A stretch of DNA of 64,000 nucleotides, from NCBI GenBank assembly GCA_036186865.1, contig AP025054.1, forward strand, positions 16,923,939 to 16,987,938, read 5' to 3'. Source of the stretch: Eustoma russellianum. Lineage: Eukaryota; Streptophyta; Magnoliopsida; Gentianales; Gentianaceae. Made by a program: the position numbers and the translations under genes. This document shows positions 22,827-32,474 of the stretch, piece after piece (within the stretch, counting starts at the first letter, position 1; each line of letters opens with the position of its first letter). The notes below the pieces were generated by a model, which did no database searches, was not told the origin of the DNA, and saw only the letters and a program-made list of their open reading frames with translations.

Positions 22827-23338
22827 ATCCCCCCCTCCTCAAAAGGATTCGTCCTCGAATCAAAAAGGTCATCGTTGAAAGGGGTGAGATCAGCAACATT
22901 AAAAGTAGGTGAAACTGAACCATACCTGTCGGGGAGATCAAGGATGTAGGCATTGTCACCTATGCGTTTCAATACTTTAAAGGGTCCATCTCCTCGAGGC
23001 AACAATTTTGATTTTCGTTCATTGGGAAATCTTTCCTTGCGCAAATGTAACCAAACTAAATCTCCAGGTTTAAACACAACTCTTTTTCGATGTTTGTTAG
23101 CTCGTCTTTCATAAGCTTTGTTTTTCTTTTCAAGTTGCGTTTTAACTTGTTCATGCAGTTTCTTTATGTTGTCCGCTTTTTGTTTACCATCAAGACTAGA
23201 ACGTTCATGCACGGGAATAGGAATCAAATCGATGGGAGACAGGGGATTAAAACCATACACGATTTCAAATGGGCTATGCAAAGTACCGTGATGGACACTC
23301 CTATTATATGCAAATTCGATATATGGTAAACAATCTTC
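22673..23338 (-). CDS. C-terminal end of CRM-like polyprotein (integrase tail), after the stop
   Basis: In the same frame as the large upstream reading frame, separated from it only by a TGA (23339-23341). It carries the end of the integrase core (about 23281: HSPFEIVYGFNP), the GPY/F-type module (KLLPRGDGPFKVLKRIGDNA, about 22940-23030) and NVADLTPF. The frame then crosses the polypurine tract and runs about 154 bases into the 3' LTR (GPITRRRARELC, stop at 22673). A C-terminal CR-type tail partly encoded by the LTR is known in CRM elements and is thought to guide integration. No classical chromodomain is seen. Because of the stop this part would not normally be made. Confidence 0.8.
   Translation of the reverse strand, partial: EDCLPYIEFAYNRSVHHGTLHSPFEIVYGFNPLSPIDLIPIPVHERSSLDGKQKADNIKKLHEQVKTQLEKKNKAYERRANKHRKRVVFKPGDLVWLHLRKERFPNERKSKLLPRGDGPFKVLKRIGDNAYILDLPDRYGSVSPTFNVADLTPFNDDLFDSRTNPFEEGGIDEDQGPHQEVKGPITRRRARELCHQVATFLYKHVQDEPKTPWVHFIEPST
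22827..22846 (-). other. Polypurine tract of the CRM-like element
   Basis: Minus strand TTTTGAGGAGGGGGGGAT immediately before the 3' LTR; the primer for plus-strand DNA synthesis. It is also coding, within the EEGG of the integrase tail. Confidence 0.85.
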
Positions 23339-26300
23339 TCAATGTTTAATGTGTTTTTGCAAAATGGCACGCAAAAGTTGAGAAAGAGTACGATTAACGA
23401 CTTCAGTTTGTCCATCAGTTTGTGGGTGTGCGGTGGTGGAAAACAACAATTGTGTACCAAGTTTAGCCCACAAAACACGCCAAAAATGACTCAAGAATTT
23501 CGTATCTCTATCACTTACAATTGTACGTGGCATGCCATGCAATCTAACAATTTCTTTGAAGAACAAATCAGCAACATGTGTGGCATCATCAACTTTTCTA
23601 CATGCAATGAAATGTGCCATTTTTGAAAATCGATCAACCACAACATAAATGCTATCGCGTCCTCCCCGAGACCTAGGAAGTCCTAAAACAAAGTCCATAG
23701 AAATGTCAATCCAAGGGGAATCAGGGACGGGTAAAGGCGTGTAAAGGCCATGTGGTTGGGACTTGGATTTGGCTTGTTTGCAAGTGATGCAATTACCACA
23801 CAACCTCTCGACGTCTACTCTCATGTGGGGCCAATAGAAATGTTCTTTAAGAGTCTCAAGGGTTTTGAACACTCCGAAATGACCCATTAAACCTCCCCCA
23901 TGGGCTTCTCTAGTCAATGCTTCTCGTAGGGATGATTGGGGAACGCACAATTTTTGTTCTTTGAAAAGATAACCCTCATGTATGTAAAATTTTCCAAATG
24001 GTGCTTCTTTACATGCCTCGAATATGGTGCCAAATTCATGGTCATTGGGGTACAAGTCCTTAAGTGATTCAAATCCTAAGAAGCGGGAAGATAATGTAGT
24101 CACTAACGTGTATCTCCTAGAGAGGGCATCGGCAACTATATTATCCTTTCCTTGTTTGTACTTAATTACGTAAGGGAATTGTTCTATGAACTCTACCCAT
24201 TTAGCATGTCTTTTGTTCAACTTTCCTTGCCCTTTAAGATACTTAAGGCTTTCGTGGTCAGTGTGGATCACAAACTCTTTAGGTTGAAGATAGTGTTGCC
24301 AAGTTTGTAGGGATCTCACAAGGGCATAAAGTTCCTTATCATAGGTAGAGTAATTCAATGATGCTCCTTTCAACTTTTCACTAAAGTAGGCTATGGGTTT
24401 CTTACTTTGGGTCAAAACTGCGCCTATACCCACTCCACTTGCATCACACTCGATCTTAAAGGTCTCGTCAAAATTTGGTAGTCTAAGTATGGGTGCAGTG
24501 GTCAGCCTACGTTTGAGTTCATCAAATGCCTGTTGTTGTGGCTCTTCCCACCTAAAAGGCACATCTTTTTTCACAATTTCGTTTAGGGGTGCAGCTATGG
24601 AAGAAAAATCTTTGACAAAGCGTCTATAAAAGCTGGCTAGTCCATGAAAACTGCGAACTTCCCCTACATTCTTAGGTGTAGGCCACTCCACAATTGACCT
24701 AACCTTTTCCTCATCCATCTCTACTCCCTCAGCCGAAATGACAAAGCCTAGAAAAACTACGCGTTCTAAACAGAAAGAGCACTTCTTAAAGTTGGCGTAA
24801 AGTTGTTCTTGCTTAAGCTTTTCAAAAACGGCTCTAATGTGGTCAAGATGATCTTCTATGGTGTGGGAATAGATTAGGATATCATCGAAATAGACAACGA
24901 CAAAGCGTCCTATGAACGCACGTAAGACTTCATTCATTAGCCTCATAAAGGTACTAGGGGCGTTGGTGAGCCCGAAGGGCATCACTAACCACTCATAGAG
25001 CCCAAACTTGGTTTTGAATGCAGTCTTCCATTCGTCCCCTTCTCTAATGCGTACCTGGAAGTACCCTTGCTTAAGGTCAATTTTGGTGAAGAATTTGGAT
25101 CCGTGCAACATGTCTAACATATCGTCTAGCCTAGGTATGGGGTACCTATACTTAACGGTAATCTTGTTTATGGCTCGGCAATCGGTACACATTCTCCACG
25201 TTCCATCCTTTTTGGGTACTAAAATGACGGGGACGGCAGATGGGCTCAGACTCTCTCGGATTTGTCCACTAGCTAGGAGCTCCTCTACTTGCCTTTGGAT
25301 TTCTTTAGTTTCTTCGGGGTTTGCTCGATAGGCTGGGCGATTGGGTAACACGGCTCCTGGGACAAAGTCGATTTGGTGTTCTATCCCTCTAATGGGTGGT
25401 AATCCGGATGGTGGTTCGGAAGGAAATAGAACTTCATATTCTTGGATAAGGGACGCAACTGAGGTAGGTAAGTTTGGTGGGAGTTCTTCAAGGGCAAGTT
25501 GACACGACTTTGGGATGATGATGAATACAGTTTGGTTGTTATAAAGTGCACGTGTAACCTCTCTTTTCTTTGCGAAATACCCACACTTCTTTTTGGACTC
25601 GTTGACACTTAGGGGCACTACCTCTTTTCCCTTGCTCTCATTTTTCTTGCTCTCACTTTTCATACACTCCACGAATTTTCTCTCGGCTTCTTTTTCCTTA
25701 GGATCGGCTCTAGACTTGGACATGCGTTGGTGATCCTCGTGGACTTTGTGTGGTGGAAGTGCATGCAGTTTGTACAATTTGCCATTCAATTTGAAAGAAT
25801 AACGATTCAAATAACCATCATATGTCACATGTCTATCAAATTGCCATGGCCTACCAAGTAAGATATGACTAGCATGCATTGGTGCGACATCACATAAAAC
25901 ATCATCTTTGTAACTACCAATGCTAAGAGAAATCAAAACTTGTTTACTTACGCTAACTTCACCGCAGTCATTTAGCCATGCAAGTTTGTAAGGATGCGGG
26001 TGATTAGTCATAGGCAAATTCAGTTTTCTTACTAATTCGATGCTAGCCACATTCGCACAAGAACCGGAATCAATGATCATGGTGCACACTTTACCATTTA
26101 TCATGCAATGAATATGGAAAATGTTTTCTCTATGTTGTTCGTGATCATCTAATTTCGGATATGCATTTAAAGCTCTACGCACAACAAGAAACTCCTTAGT
26201 GTCAAAATCATCTAGTGCGCCTAGATCCTCTTCGGGTTCAATTTCATTATCATGCTCAGACTCGTTTTCATGCTCGGACTCAGACACATATTCGTTTGTC

Positions 26301-27568
26301 TCTTCAATTAACATGATTCTTTTTGCATTAGGACATTCTTTTCCTATGTGACCACGTCCTTGACATTTATAACATTTAATGTCTCTAAACCTGTTTGAGG
26401 AATCCGAAGGATTTCCGGTAGGAGCCTTTTGTTGGGTGCGTTCGTCTCTCCTTTGTGTGGATTGCACACGATTGTCCATTCTTTGTGACGCACCTTGGTC
26501 ACGTGCTTGGCCTCCTGGAGGCCGTGAACTTCCTGTTCCTGAAGGCTTGCTGTGAAATCTTGATGAAGATTGATTAGTACGATAATTGGAATTGAAATTA
26601 GAGGAGTTACGTACCTTTAATTGCGCTTCAATCTTTTCAGCCATGTGGACCATGGTTGTGAGATCGAGATAAGGTTGAAGGTCAACCCTTTGCGCAATCT
26701 CCCTGTTTAAACCATGTAAGAAACGAGCTTTGGTGGCCTCTTCAGGTTCCTGCAAGTTAGACCTTTCCAACAAAATTTCTAACTCTTTATAGTACTCGTC
26801 TACACTTTTGGAACCTTGACGTAAGTTATGCAAGCTTGTGAAAATAGAACTCTCATAATTGTTTGGAATAAAACGTTGTCGCATTTCAAACTTCATTTCT
26901 TCCCAAGTGGCGATTGGAGGTTGTCTTGTCTTAGTTTTATTTCGACACAAATTCGTCCACCAATTAAGTGCATAACCAGAAAATTCAATGGAAGCATACC
27001 TAACTTTTTGCAATTCACTATAATTGGTACAAGAAAAGATCAAATCCACTTTCGTTTCCCATTCTAAGTATTCCTCTGCATTACTTTTACCATAAAACGT
27101 GGGAATACTTATTTTGGTTTTGAGAAAATCGTCATCTTGCGGGAAAAGGGGATTTTGGCGTCTTTGGTAACCACGAGGATGGTGGTCATCAAAGTCATAA
27201 TCATCATGCTCAAAGGGAATGTAATCATCATTGTACCTTCTTGGAGCGTACCTTCTTGCTTGTGTAGGAGGAGCAAACCGTCTCGCTTCGGTGTGTGGGG
27301 GTCGAATGTTATCGTCCTCAACTTCTTCCGGAGGATGGCGCCTTGGTTGTGGTGGTGGAACGGCCCTGCTTGTTCCTTGGCCATCACTCGTTTTGTAGCT
27401 TCGCTCCACGTCTTCCAAGCGATGCTTAATTATCTCATTGTCGTGCATGAGTTTCTTAAGCATTTCCAGCATTTGTTGTTGAGTATTGTCAACAGTTTCG
27501 GCTCCTTTAGACTTGCTAGATGCGGAATTGCTGCTGGCCATTGTACCTAAGGAATTGAACGAAAACAA
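23339..27568 (-). CDS. CRM-like Gag-Pol polyprotein, 1409 codons, ended by a premature TGA
   Basis: One open frame from an ATG at 27568 (a second in-frame ATG lies nine codons on). A coiled coil and Arg/Pro-rich start lead into the Gag capsid region (residues ~150-320; IPTFYGKSNAEEYLEWE), then a CCHC knuckle CYKCQGRGHIGKEC (~399-412). Aspartic protease DSG lies at ~500. RT spans ~770-930 (KIDLKQGYFQV, FVVVYFDDILIYS with YFDD ~893). RNase H spans ~1035-1165 (CDASGVGIG, TDHESLKYL). The integrase zinc domain (HGGGLMGHFG...CGNCITCKQ, ~1223-1266) precedes the DDE core: Asp ~1291, Asp ~1353 (SDRD) and Glu ~1388 (DGQTEVVNR). The frame ends at a TGA where the family has Trp; translation continues in frame beyond it. 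Otherwise it looks undamaged. Confidence 0.9.
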   Translation of the reverse strand: MFSFNSLGTMASSNSASSKSKGAETVDNTQQQMLEMLKKLMHDNEIIKHRLEDVERSYKTSDGQGTSRAVPPPQPRRHPPEEVEDDNIRPPHTEARRFAPPTQARRYAPRRYNDDYIPFEHDDYDFDDHHPRGYQRRQNPLFPQDDDFLKTKISIPTFYGKSNAEEYLEWETKVDLIFSCTNYSELQKVRYASIEFSGYALNWWTNLCRNKTKTRQPPIATWEEMKFEMRQRFIPNNYESSIFTSLHNLRQGSKSVDEYYKELEILLERSNLQEPEEATKARFLHGLNREIAQRVDLQPYLDLTTMVHMAEKIEAQLKVRNSSNFNSNYRTNQSSSRFHSKPSGTGSSRPPGGQARDQGASQRMDNRVQSTQRRDERTQQKAPTGNPSDSSNRFRDIKCYKCQGRGHIGKECPNAKRIMLIEETNEYVSESEHENESEHDNEIEPEEDLGALDDFDTKEFLVVRRALNAYPKLDDHEQHRENIFHIHCMINGKVCTMIIDSGSCANVASIELVRKLNLPMTNHPHPYKLAWLNDCGEVSVSKQVLISLSIGSYKDDVLCDVAPMHASHILLGRPWQFDRHVTYDGYLNRYSFKLNGKLYKLHALPPHKVHEDHQRMSKSRADPKEKEAERKFVECMKSESKKNESKGKEVVPLSVNESKKKCGYFAKKREVTRALYNNQTVFIIIPKSCQLALEELPPNLPTSVASLIQEYEVLFPSEPPSGLPPIRGIEHQIDFVPGAVLPNRPAYRANPEETKEIQRQVEELLASGQIRESLSPSAVPVILVPKKDGTWRMCTDCRAINKITVKYRYPIPRLDDMLDMLHGSKFFTKIDLKQGYFQVRIREGDEWKTAFKTKFGLYEWLVMPFGLTNAPSTFMRLMNEVLRAFIGRFVVVYFDDILIYSHTIEDHLDHIRAVFEKLKQEQLYANFKKCSFCLERVVFLGFVISAEGVEMDEEKVRSIVEWPTPKNVGEVRSFHGLASFYRRFVKDFSSIAAPLNEIVKKDVPFRWEEPQQQAFDELKRRLTTAPILRLPNFDETFKIECDASGVGIGAVLTQSKKPIAYFSEKLKGASLNYSTYDKELYALVRSLQTWQHYLQPKEFVIHTDHESLKYLKGQGKLNKRHAKWVEFIEQFPYVIKYKQGKDNIVADALSRRYTLVTTLSSRFLGFESLKDLYPNDHEFGTIFEACKEAPFGKFYIHEGYLFKEQKLCVPQSSLREALTREAHGGGLMGHFGVFKTLETLKEHFYWPHMRVDVERLCGNCITCKQAKSKSQPHGLYTPLPVPDSPWIDISMDFVLGLPRSRGGRDSIYVVVDRFSKMAHFIACRKVDDATHVADLFFKEIVRLHGMPRTIVSDRDTKFLSHFWRVLWAKLGTQLLFSTTAHPQTDGQTEVVNRTLSQLLRAILQKHIKH

Positions 27569-29204
27569 AGGAAAAAAGAAAGAAGCAAACTAACACAAAG
27601 ACAAACAAACGTTAAGGGATTAGTAAAAAAAATAAGCTATGGACACTCCGATTTCGATTCTTTCCACTCTCTTACCACTTTGGTTCTTGGATAACCTGAA
27701 GTTAAGAAGTCTCAAAGTGGTCAATAAAGAAGTGTATTGCCAAGGCTTCTTCAAACCACAATGTTCTCCGCTTGTTTCTTCTCTTTTGCTTTCAAGTTGC
27801 ACCAATTAGTATCAAAGTAGAATCAATTGAAATGAACTCAAACTTGAACTTTCTACTAAGATTCAAAGAAAATAAGCAACCAAAGTTGATGTATAAGGCT
27901 GAACCAAAGATGAACTAAGGGTTGCCGTGGGCAATCTTTAGTTAATTTTGATTCTATGCACTTACTATCCACAAAATGGTTCAAGTCATGCAACAATCGA
28001 GCAACCAAATGTGTGATTGGTTCAAGAAGATCAAGAGTTGGAGAATTGGGTATAGGGACGGCAATGTGGATATTATGGTATCCAAGGTTTGCAAGTCGTA
28101 CCAAAAAAAATTTTCCACGCAATGCACAAACGTTTTTGCCCGTTTTCTTTGCTCTTGTTCTTTTGTTTTTTCTTTTTTTTTTGCTATTTCAATTGAGCAA
28201 GATTCAGATTCTCCTCTTTTTTTTTGACTAAGGGCAGAATTGGGATTTCACTTGTTTTGCACTTAGCACTTGCGTTTTTGGACAGAATAGTGCAATGTAT
28301 TTAAAATGCAATTTGTATCTTGGACTTGCAACAAAATTGACCTTGGAAGGTGATGGAAATTGGGTAAGGCCGAATAGGGTTAGGGTTAGGGTTTTTTGAT
28401 TTAGGGTGGTTTTGAACGTTTTGGGGTTTTGCGGAATGTGGTTGTAGGAACGGAATGGGTGTTGTAAATTGACTATTTGGGTTGGTAATTGATGATTGGT
28501 GTGGTCAATTTGGATATTGGCTATTTTAGGACAGAATTTGAACAAAATTCAAATTCTAGGGTTAGGGTTTATTCGAATGAATTGGGATCTTTAGAATCTG
28601 ATTGGATTTGGTAAAATTGGTTTGGGGCTTTTTGTGTGGGGTGTAAATATGGCTATTTGGGATCAGGTTGGTGAGTTTTAGAGTTGGTTTGGGGTGGGGC
28701 TGGTTGGGCCGTGGGGTGTGAGGGTGGTTTTTAGGGTTTGGTAAGTGGGTTGTGAAGACAAGCACACGTAGGACTACTAGATTTATAGCATGAAATCAAT
28801 CACAATGCGAATCACAAGATGCATACAATCATCACCAACTAAAAGCTTCGGTAGCAACAAGATGATTTGAAACCGAGGTAGCTTTATAGGATGATGGTTG
28901 AAATATTTTGAAGAAGGCTGAATGTAACCTGAAATGCAACGAACCCTAATGTGTTCAAGTTTAAATGACTCAAAATCAGATTGTGATGTGAAAGGGAATA
29001 AAGGGAATGACACTTGAGGGATGAAAAGCAAAATGCAGCAACATGCAAGGACTCAAAGGAATGTTTTTTTTTTGGACGTTTTTTTTGTGTGAAAATGCAA
29101 GACAATGGTGTGTAGAGGGAGGAGTAGAAGAAAGACGCAACTGAAATTGAAATGACTCGACTCAAACGAAAAGGAAATGATAGATGGTGGAATAGAGTAA
29201 CCTG
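27569..29204 (-). other. Long untranslated leader of the CRM-like element
   Basis: About 1.6 kb between primer-binding site and gag start with no recognisable coding sequence. It contains telomere-like runs (28376-28398 and 28557-28570), several T-rich stretches (28140-28230) and a T8 tract at 29064. Such leaders normally hold packaging and dimerisation signals; none can be pinpointed. Confidence 0.7.
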
Positions 29205-29216
29205 GCTCTGATACCA
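29205..29216 (-). other. Primer-binding site of the CRM-like element
   Basis: Minus strand TGGTATCAGAGC, complementary to the initiator tRNA-Met 3' end, three bases inside the LTR edge at 29220. Confidence 0.9.
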
Positions 29217-29219
29217 ATT

Positions 29220-30643
29220 TGATGCGTGCAACTCGTGGGCTCCAACAATTCCACCTTCCAAACGTCCTTCACAAAGGGTTAGGCACAAAGAAGTAAACTT
29301 CCCCTTGCTTCCTTAGTGATCAAACGTGTGGACAACGAGCAAGACCAACACTATAAGATGGTCGTTGATCAGGCAAACCAAGATGGCCCTCCTGGACGGC
29401 ACCTTTTAGCAATGGCAATACCTTCAAATCGCTCAACTTTGAAGGATCTTAACTTAGGTTTTTAATGCAAAACCAAGAAAACAAAGTATCACTCAAAGTG
29501 AAGAAAATATCAAGAATTGTTATTCATCGAAAAGGTGCGTTTACAATCAGCCAAAGGGGTCTATTTATAGGCCTAAGGAACGCCCCCTTTAGCTTGAAAA
29601 TGGCTAGAGATAATCCAAATAAAGCTATCTAACAAATGTTTAAATTTGAACTTTGCTTAAAAATTTAAACTAAGATAATTCTAGCTAAAACTTGAAATGC
29701 TTGCAAGATGTTATCCTCAATGAATCTAGTCATGTTTTGGTGATGAAATTGGCGTTGGAAATGCTGAGATGGGCGTTGGAGATGTGGTTGACTTTGCATT
29801 CAAAGGCTAGTTGAAGATTGGATTCAATTTGACTTCAAACTTGAATTCAATCTTTGAATCATAATCCCATCCTTCTTGATCTTCAAATGGCGTGTGGATC
29901 CTTATCTAGGCGTTGGAGATGCCTTCAATTGGTTGGGATGTTGAATTCAAATGCTGGTTGGAGATTGAGTTTAACTTGAACTTGAATCCTAAACTTGGAT
30001 TTAAATTTGAATTGCCATCTCATCTTTGCTTCAAAAATTGGCGTGTGGACTTATGTAGATTAGGTTGAAATCCCTTTTTTGAACTTTAAGTCTCAAATGG
30101 GTTGAAGCTTGAATTCAAATTATGGTTGAATTTGAATTCAAGTTTATCTTCAACTTCAAATTCAAATAAGATGTCATCTTCCTATTTCAAAGTGGCCGCC
30201 CCCTTCATATGGATAATGGAGATGCTTTTCAACTTGATCAAGAGATTCTATCTTGGACACTTTTGAATTTGTCTTAGCATAGACAAACATTCTCTTGAAA
30301 CATTCTCTTGAAACATTCTCTTAAAACATTCTCTTGAAACATTCTCTTGAACATTCTCTTCAAACATTCTTTTGTACCTAATTTACCTACAAAGAAAAGA
30401 CATAAAACAAAGATCACAAGACACAAGATAAAATTCAAAAACAAGAATGTAGACGTGCATGTGATACATGCTCAAGTTGAAGGTTCAATGAAATGAACCC
30501 AAGGAGTCTTAGGTTCATCTTGAACATGCTTGTACAAGAAGGTGGCAACTTGATGACAAAGTTCCCTTGCCCTCCTTCTTGTTATAGGACCTTTGACCTC
30601 TTGATGGGGCCCTTGATCCTCATCGGACCCTTGATCCTCATCA
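29220..30643 (-). mobile_element. 5' LTR of the CRM-like element
   Basis: Same sequence as 21421-22826 plus one 18-base duplication near 30616-30640 (GGACCCTTGATCCTCATC-type). The duplication is a whole number of codons, so the tail frame at 30472-30702 gains six residues in a repeated DEDQGS pattern. As the 5' LTR it would carry the promoter. Confidence 0.95.
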
Positions 30644-30648
30644 CATTC
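30644..30648. repeat. Target duplication of the CRM-like element, right copy (CATTC)
   Basis: See the left copy at 21416-21420. Confidence 0.95.
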
Positions 30649-32438
30649 ACCAAAACAAGTCAAAATAAATACGATACAATTCATACAAGCACAAAGGGTC
30701 AATCTGTCCTGTTTTCCAGAATGTTACACCAACTTTACCTCAATGGTTTACCATCAAGATCAATAGATAAAATCAATTTCTTTACATGGATATTTAGCTC
30801 TACGTCTTAAGTACTTCCTGTAAAAATTTCAGGTCAATCCAAGATGTTTAAGGTACTCAAATAATTTTTCTCTCTAAGGTGGTACGACCAGAAACTGTTT
30901 TGACCCCTTGATACTAAAAATTTATTTCTGACCAATCCACAAATGATTTTCCAGAAATTCCAACGCCACAATAAACTAGACATAATAAGCTACGACGACA
31001 CCAAAAATAAGCTCAATCCAAAGGTCCTTAACTAAGTCCATCAATTTGGCATAAGATCTGTCCAGAATTCTGTTTTCAGCCAACATGCATAGAAATATCA
31101 TTTCCTTCCTAATTTTGTTCTTTAGCCTATAATCCAAGTTAATGGTCATTCAATAGACATAATAAGGCTTTCCTATACTAATTCAAGTCCCTTTTTAGCA
31201 TGCAAAAGTCGTTCATATGGGCTGTTCATTCTTCCAAACAAAACAGTCCCCTAGTCCAACAATTTCAAAACATAAGAAAAGGTAACAACTTAGGCATATT
31301 TTCACTAAAGTCATATCTTAGGCTTCTAGACATTCAAGTATGCACATAATCACATATATTGTAAGGGGTTAAAGTATACTTGCCTCTTCAAGCTAAAGCT
31401 CTTGCCTTTGCTTGGTTATGAAGTGAGATGTGATGAGATCCTTCACCTTCTTCACCAAAATGATCTTGGAATGGAGGTTCAAGCACCTCAATATAACACC
31501 ACCTAGAAAAGTTGAAGGCTTTCATCTAGATGTCTTCTTGAGTCTTGAAGTTGAAGTTAAACTCCCATCCTTCAAGATGTTGGGGGCGAAACCTTGGTGA
31601 GGGGAATGGAAATTGTCTAAGTGTTTTGCTCTTGCATGATGAGAAGATAGATGTTTCTAGAATGGTTTGATTTAAAACATGTTAGGGACTTAGGAGAGGG
31701 GGGACGGTTTTGGAGGGATTTTTGTGAGGGTTAGGGCTTTCTTGAGTGTTAATCAAGGTTAAGTTAGTATAACCTTGGTTACTTTATTCAAACTATAGTT
31801 ACTTTTGTGCTAACCCAAGTTACTTTATTAAATCATGGTTACATTAACCTTGGTTTAGAGAAAAGTAACCATGGTAGGATTTAAAATCCTCCATGTCTAG
31901 ACATTAAGGGGGGCGGTTTTGGTTGGGGTCTTTATGACCTCAACCATACTACTTCCTTCTTTAATGAGTTGTCTTAACTTGTTCCTTAATTGCATGTCTA
32001 TTTTATTTTCTATTTATTCTTTGCATAATAAATTCTTGTCTTATTATTTTAACTAATAAAATTGGCTAGAGATTTCTAGAACATCTCCATGCATAGGCCG
32101 AAATTTTGGGCCTCTTAGGCATCTTGATATTCCTTGAAATTTTAATTCGTATACCATATTGTTGTCTACATTTTATTGTATTCCAAGATTAGCATATGTA
32201 TGTAGACAAATATGTACACGCCTATGTGTACCATGTGTTTATACCTTCCCTACATATGTCGCACATACATATATATATCTTGGTATGGTTTATATCATTC
32301 TATATTTCATGGACTATCTCAAGAGCATTTAAGTAAAAAGAGTTACGTGGACTTAAGTAACACGTTCTAAAAGAAATTGTCGCTTTCATTCCATCTCATA
32401 TTCATAGTTTTCACGTACCTGATTGTTGGGGTACAACA
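30649..32438 (-). mobile_element. 3' LTR of element A, part 2
   Basis: Matches 39020-40817 with about 10 substitutions by eye and one 8-base deletion near 31025. It contains a MYB-like motif array (about 31755-31870) and ends GGGGTACAACA at 32438. It has no gene. Confidence 0.9.
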
Positions 32439-32451
32439 TCCTTCCCTCCTT
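32439..32451 (-). other. Polypurine tract of element A
   Basis: Minus strand GAAGGAGGGAAGGA immediately upstream of the 3' LTR. Confidence 0.8.
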
Positions 32452-32474
32452 CAATAAAGTTTCGTCCTCGAAAC

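Larger units (their letters stand above)
21421..30643 (-). mobile_element. CRM-like chromovirus, complete and very young, nested in A's LTR
   Basis: A 9223 bp element with LTRs at 21421-22826 (1406 bp) and 29220-30643 (1424 bp). By eye the LTRs are identical apart from one 18-base tandem duplication near the right end. It has a CATTC target duplication, a tRNA-Met primer-binding site (29205-29216), a polypurine tract (22827-22846) and a single Gag-Pol frame with one internal stop. Placement near CRM rests on an integrase end that lacks a classical chromodomain and is read into the LTR, and on the LPPIRGIEHQIDFVPG / PNRPAYRANPEETKE region before RT. CRM elements favour centromeric chromatin, so the window may be pericentromeric; that is inference. 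Confidence 0.85.

Noticed and set aside
28228..28765. Pro/His/Thr-rich frames in the leader of the CRM-like element
   Set aside because: They arise from G/T-rich telomere-like leader sequence read on the opposite strand; no start context or similarity supports a gene.
29205..29216. tRNA gene remnants (GCTCTGATACCA blocks at 5926, 29205, 37546, 49339 and 62856)
   Set aside because: Only the 12 or so bases complementary to a tRNA 3' end are present, next to LTR edges: these are primer-binding sites.
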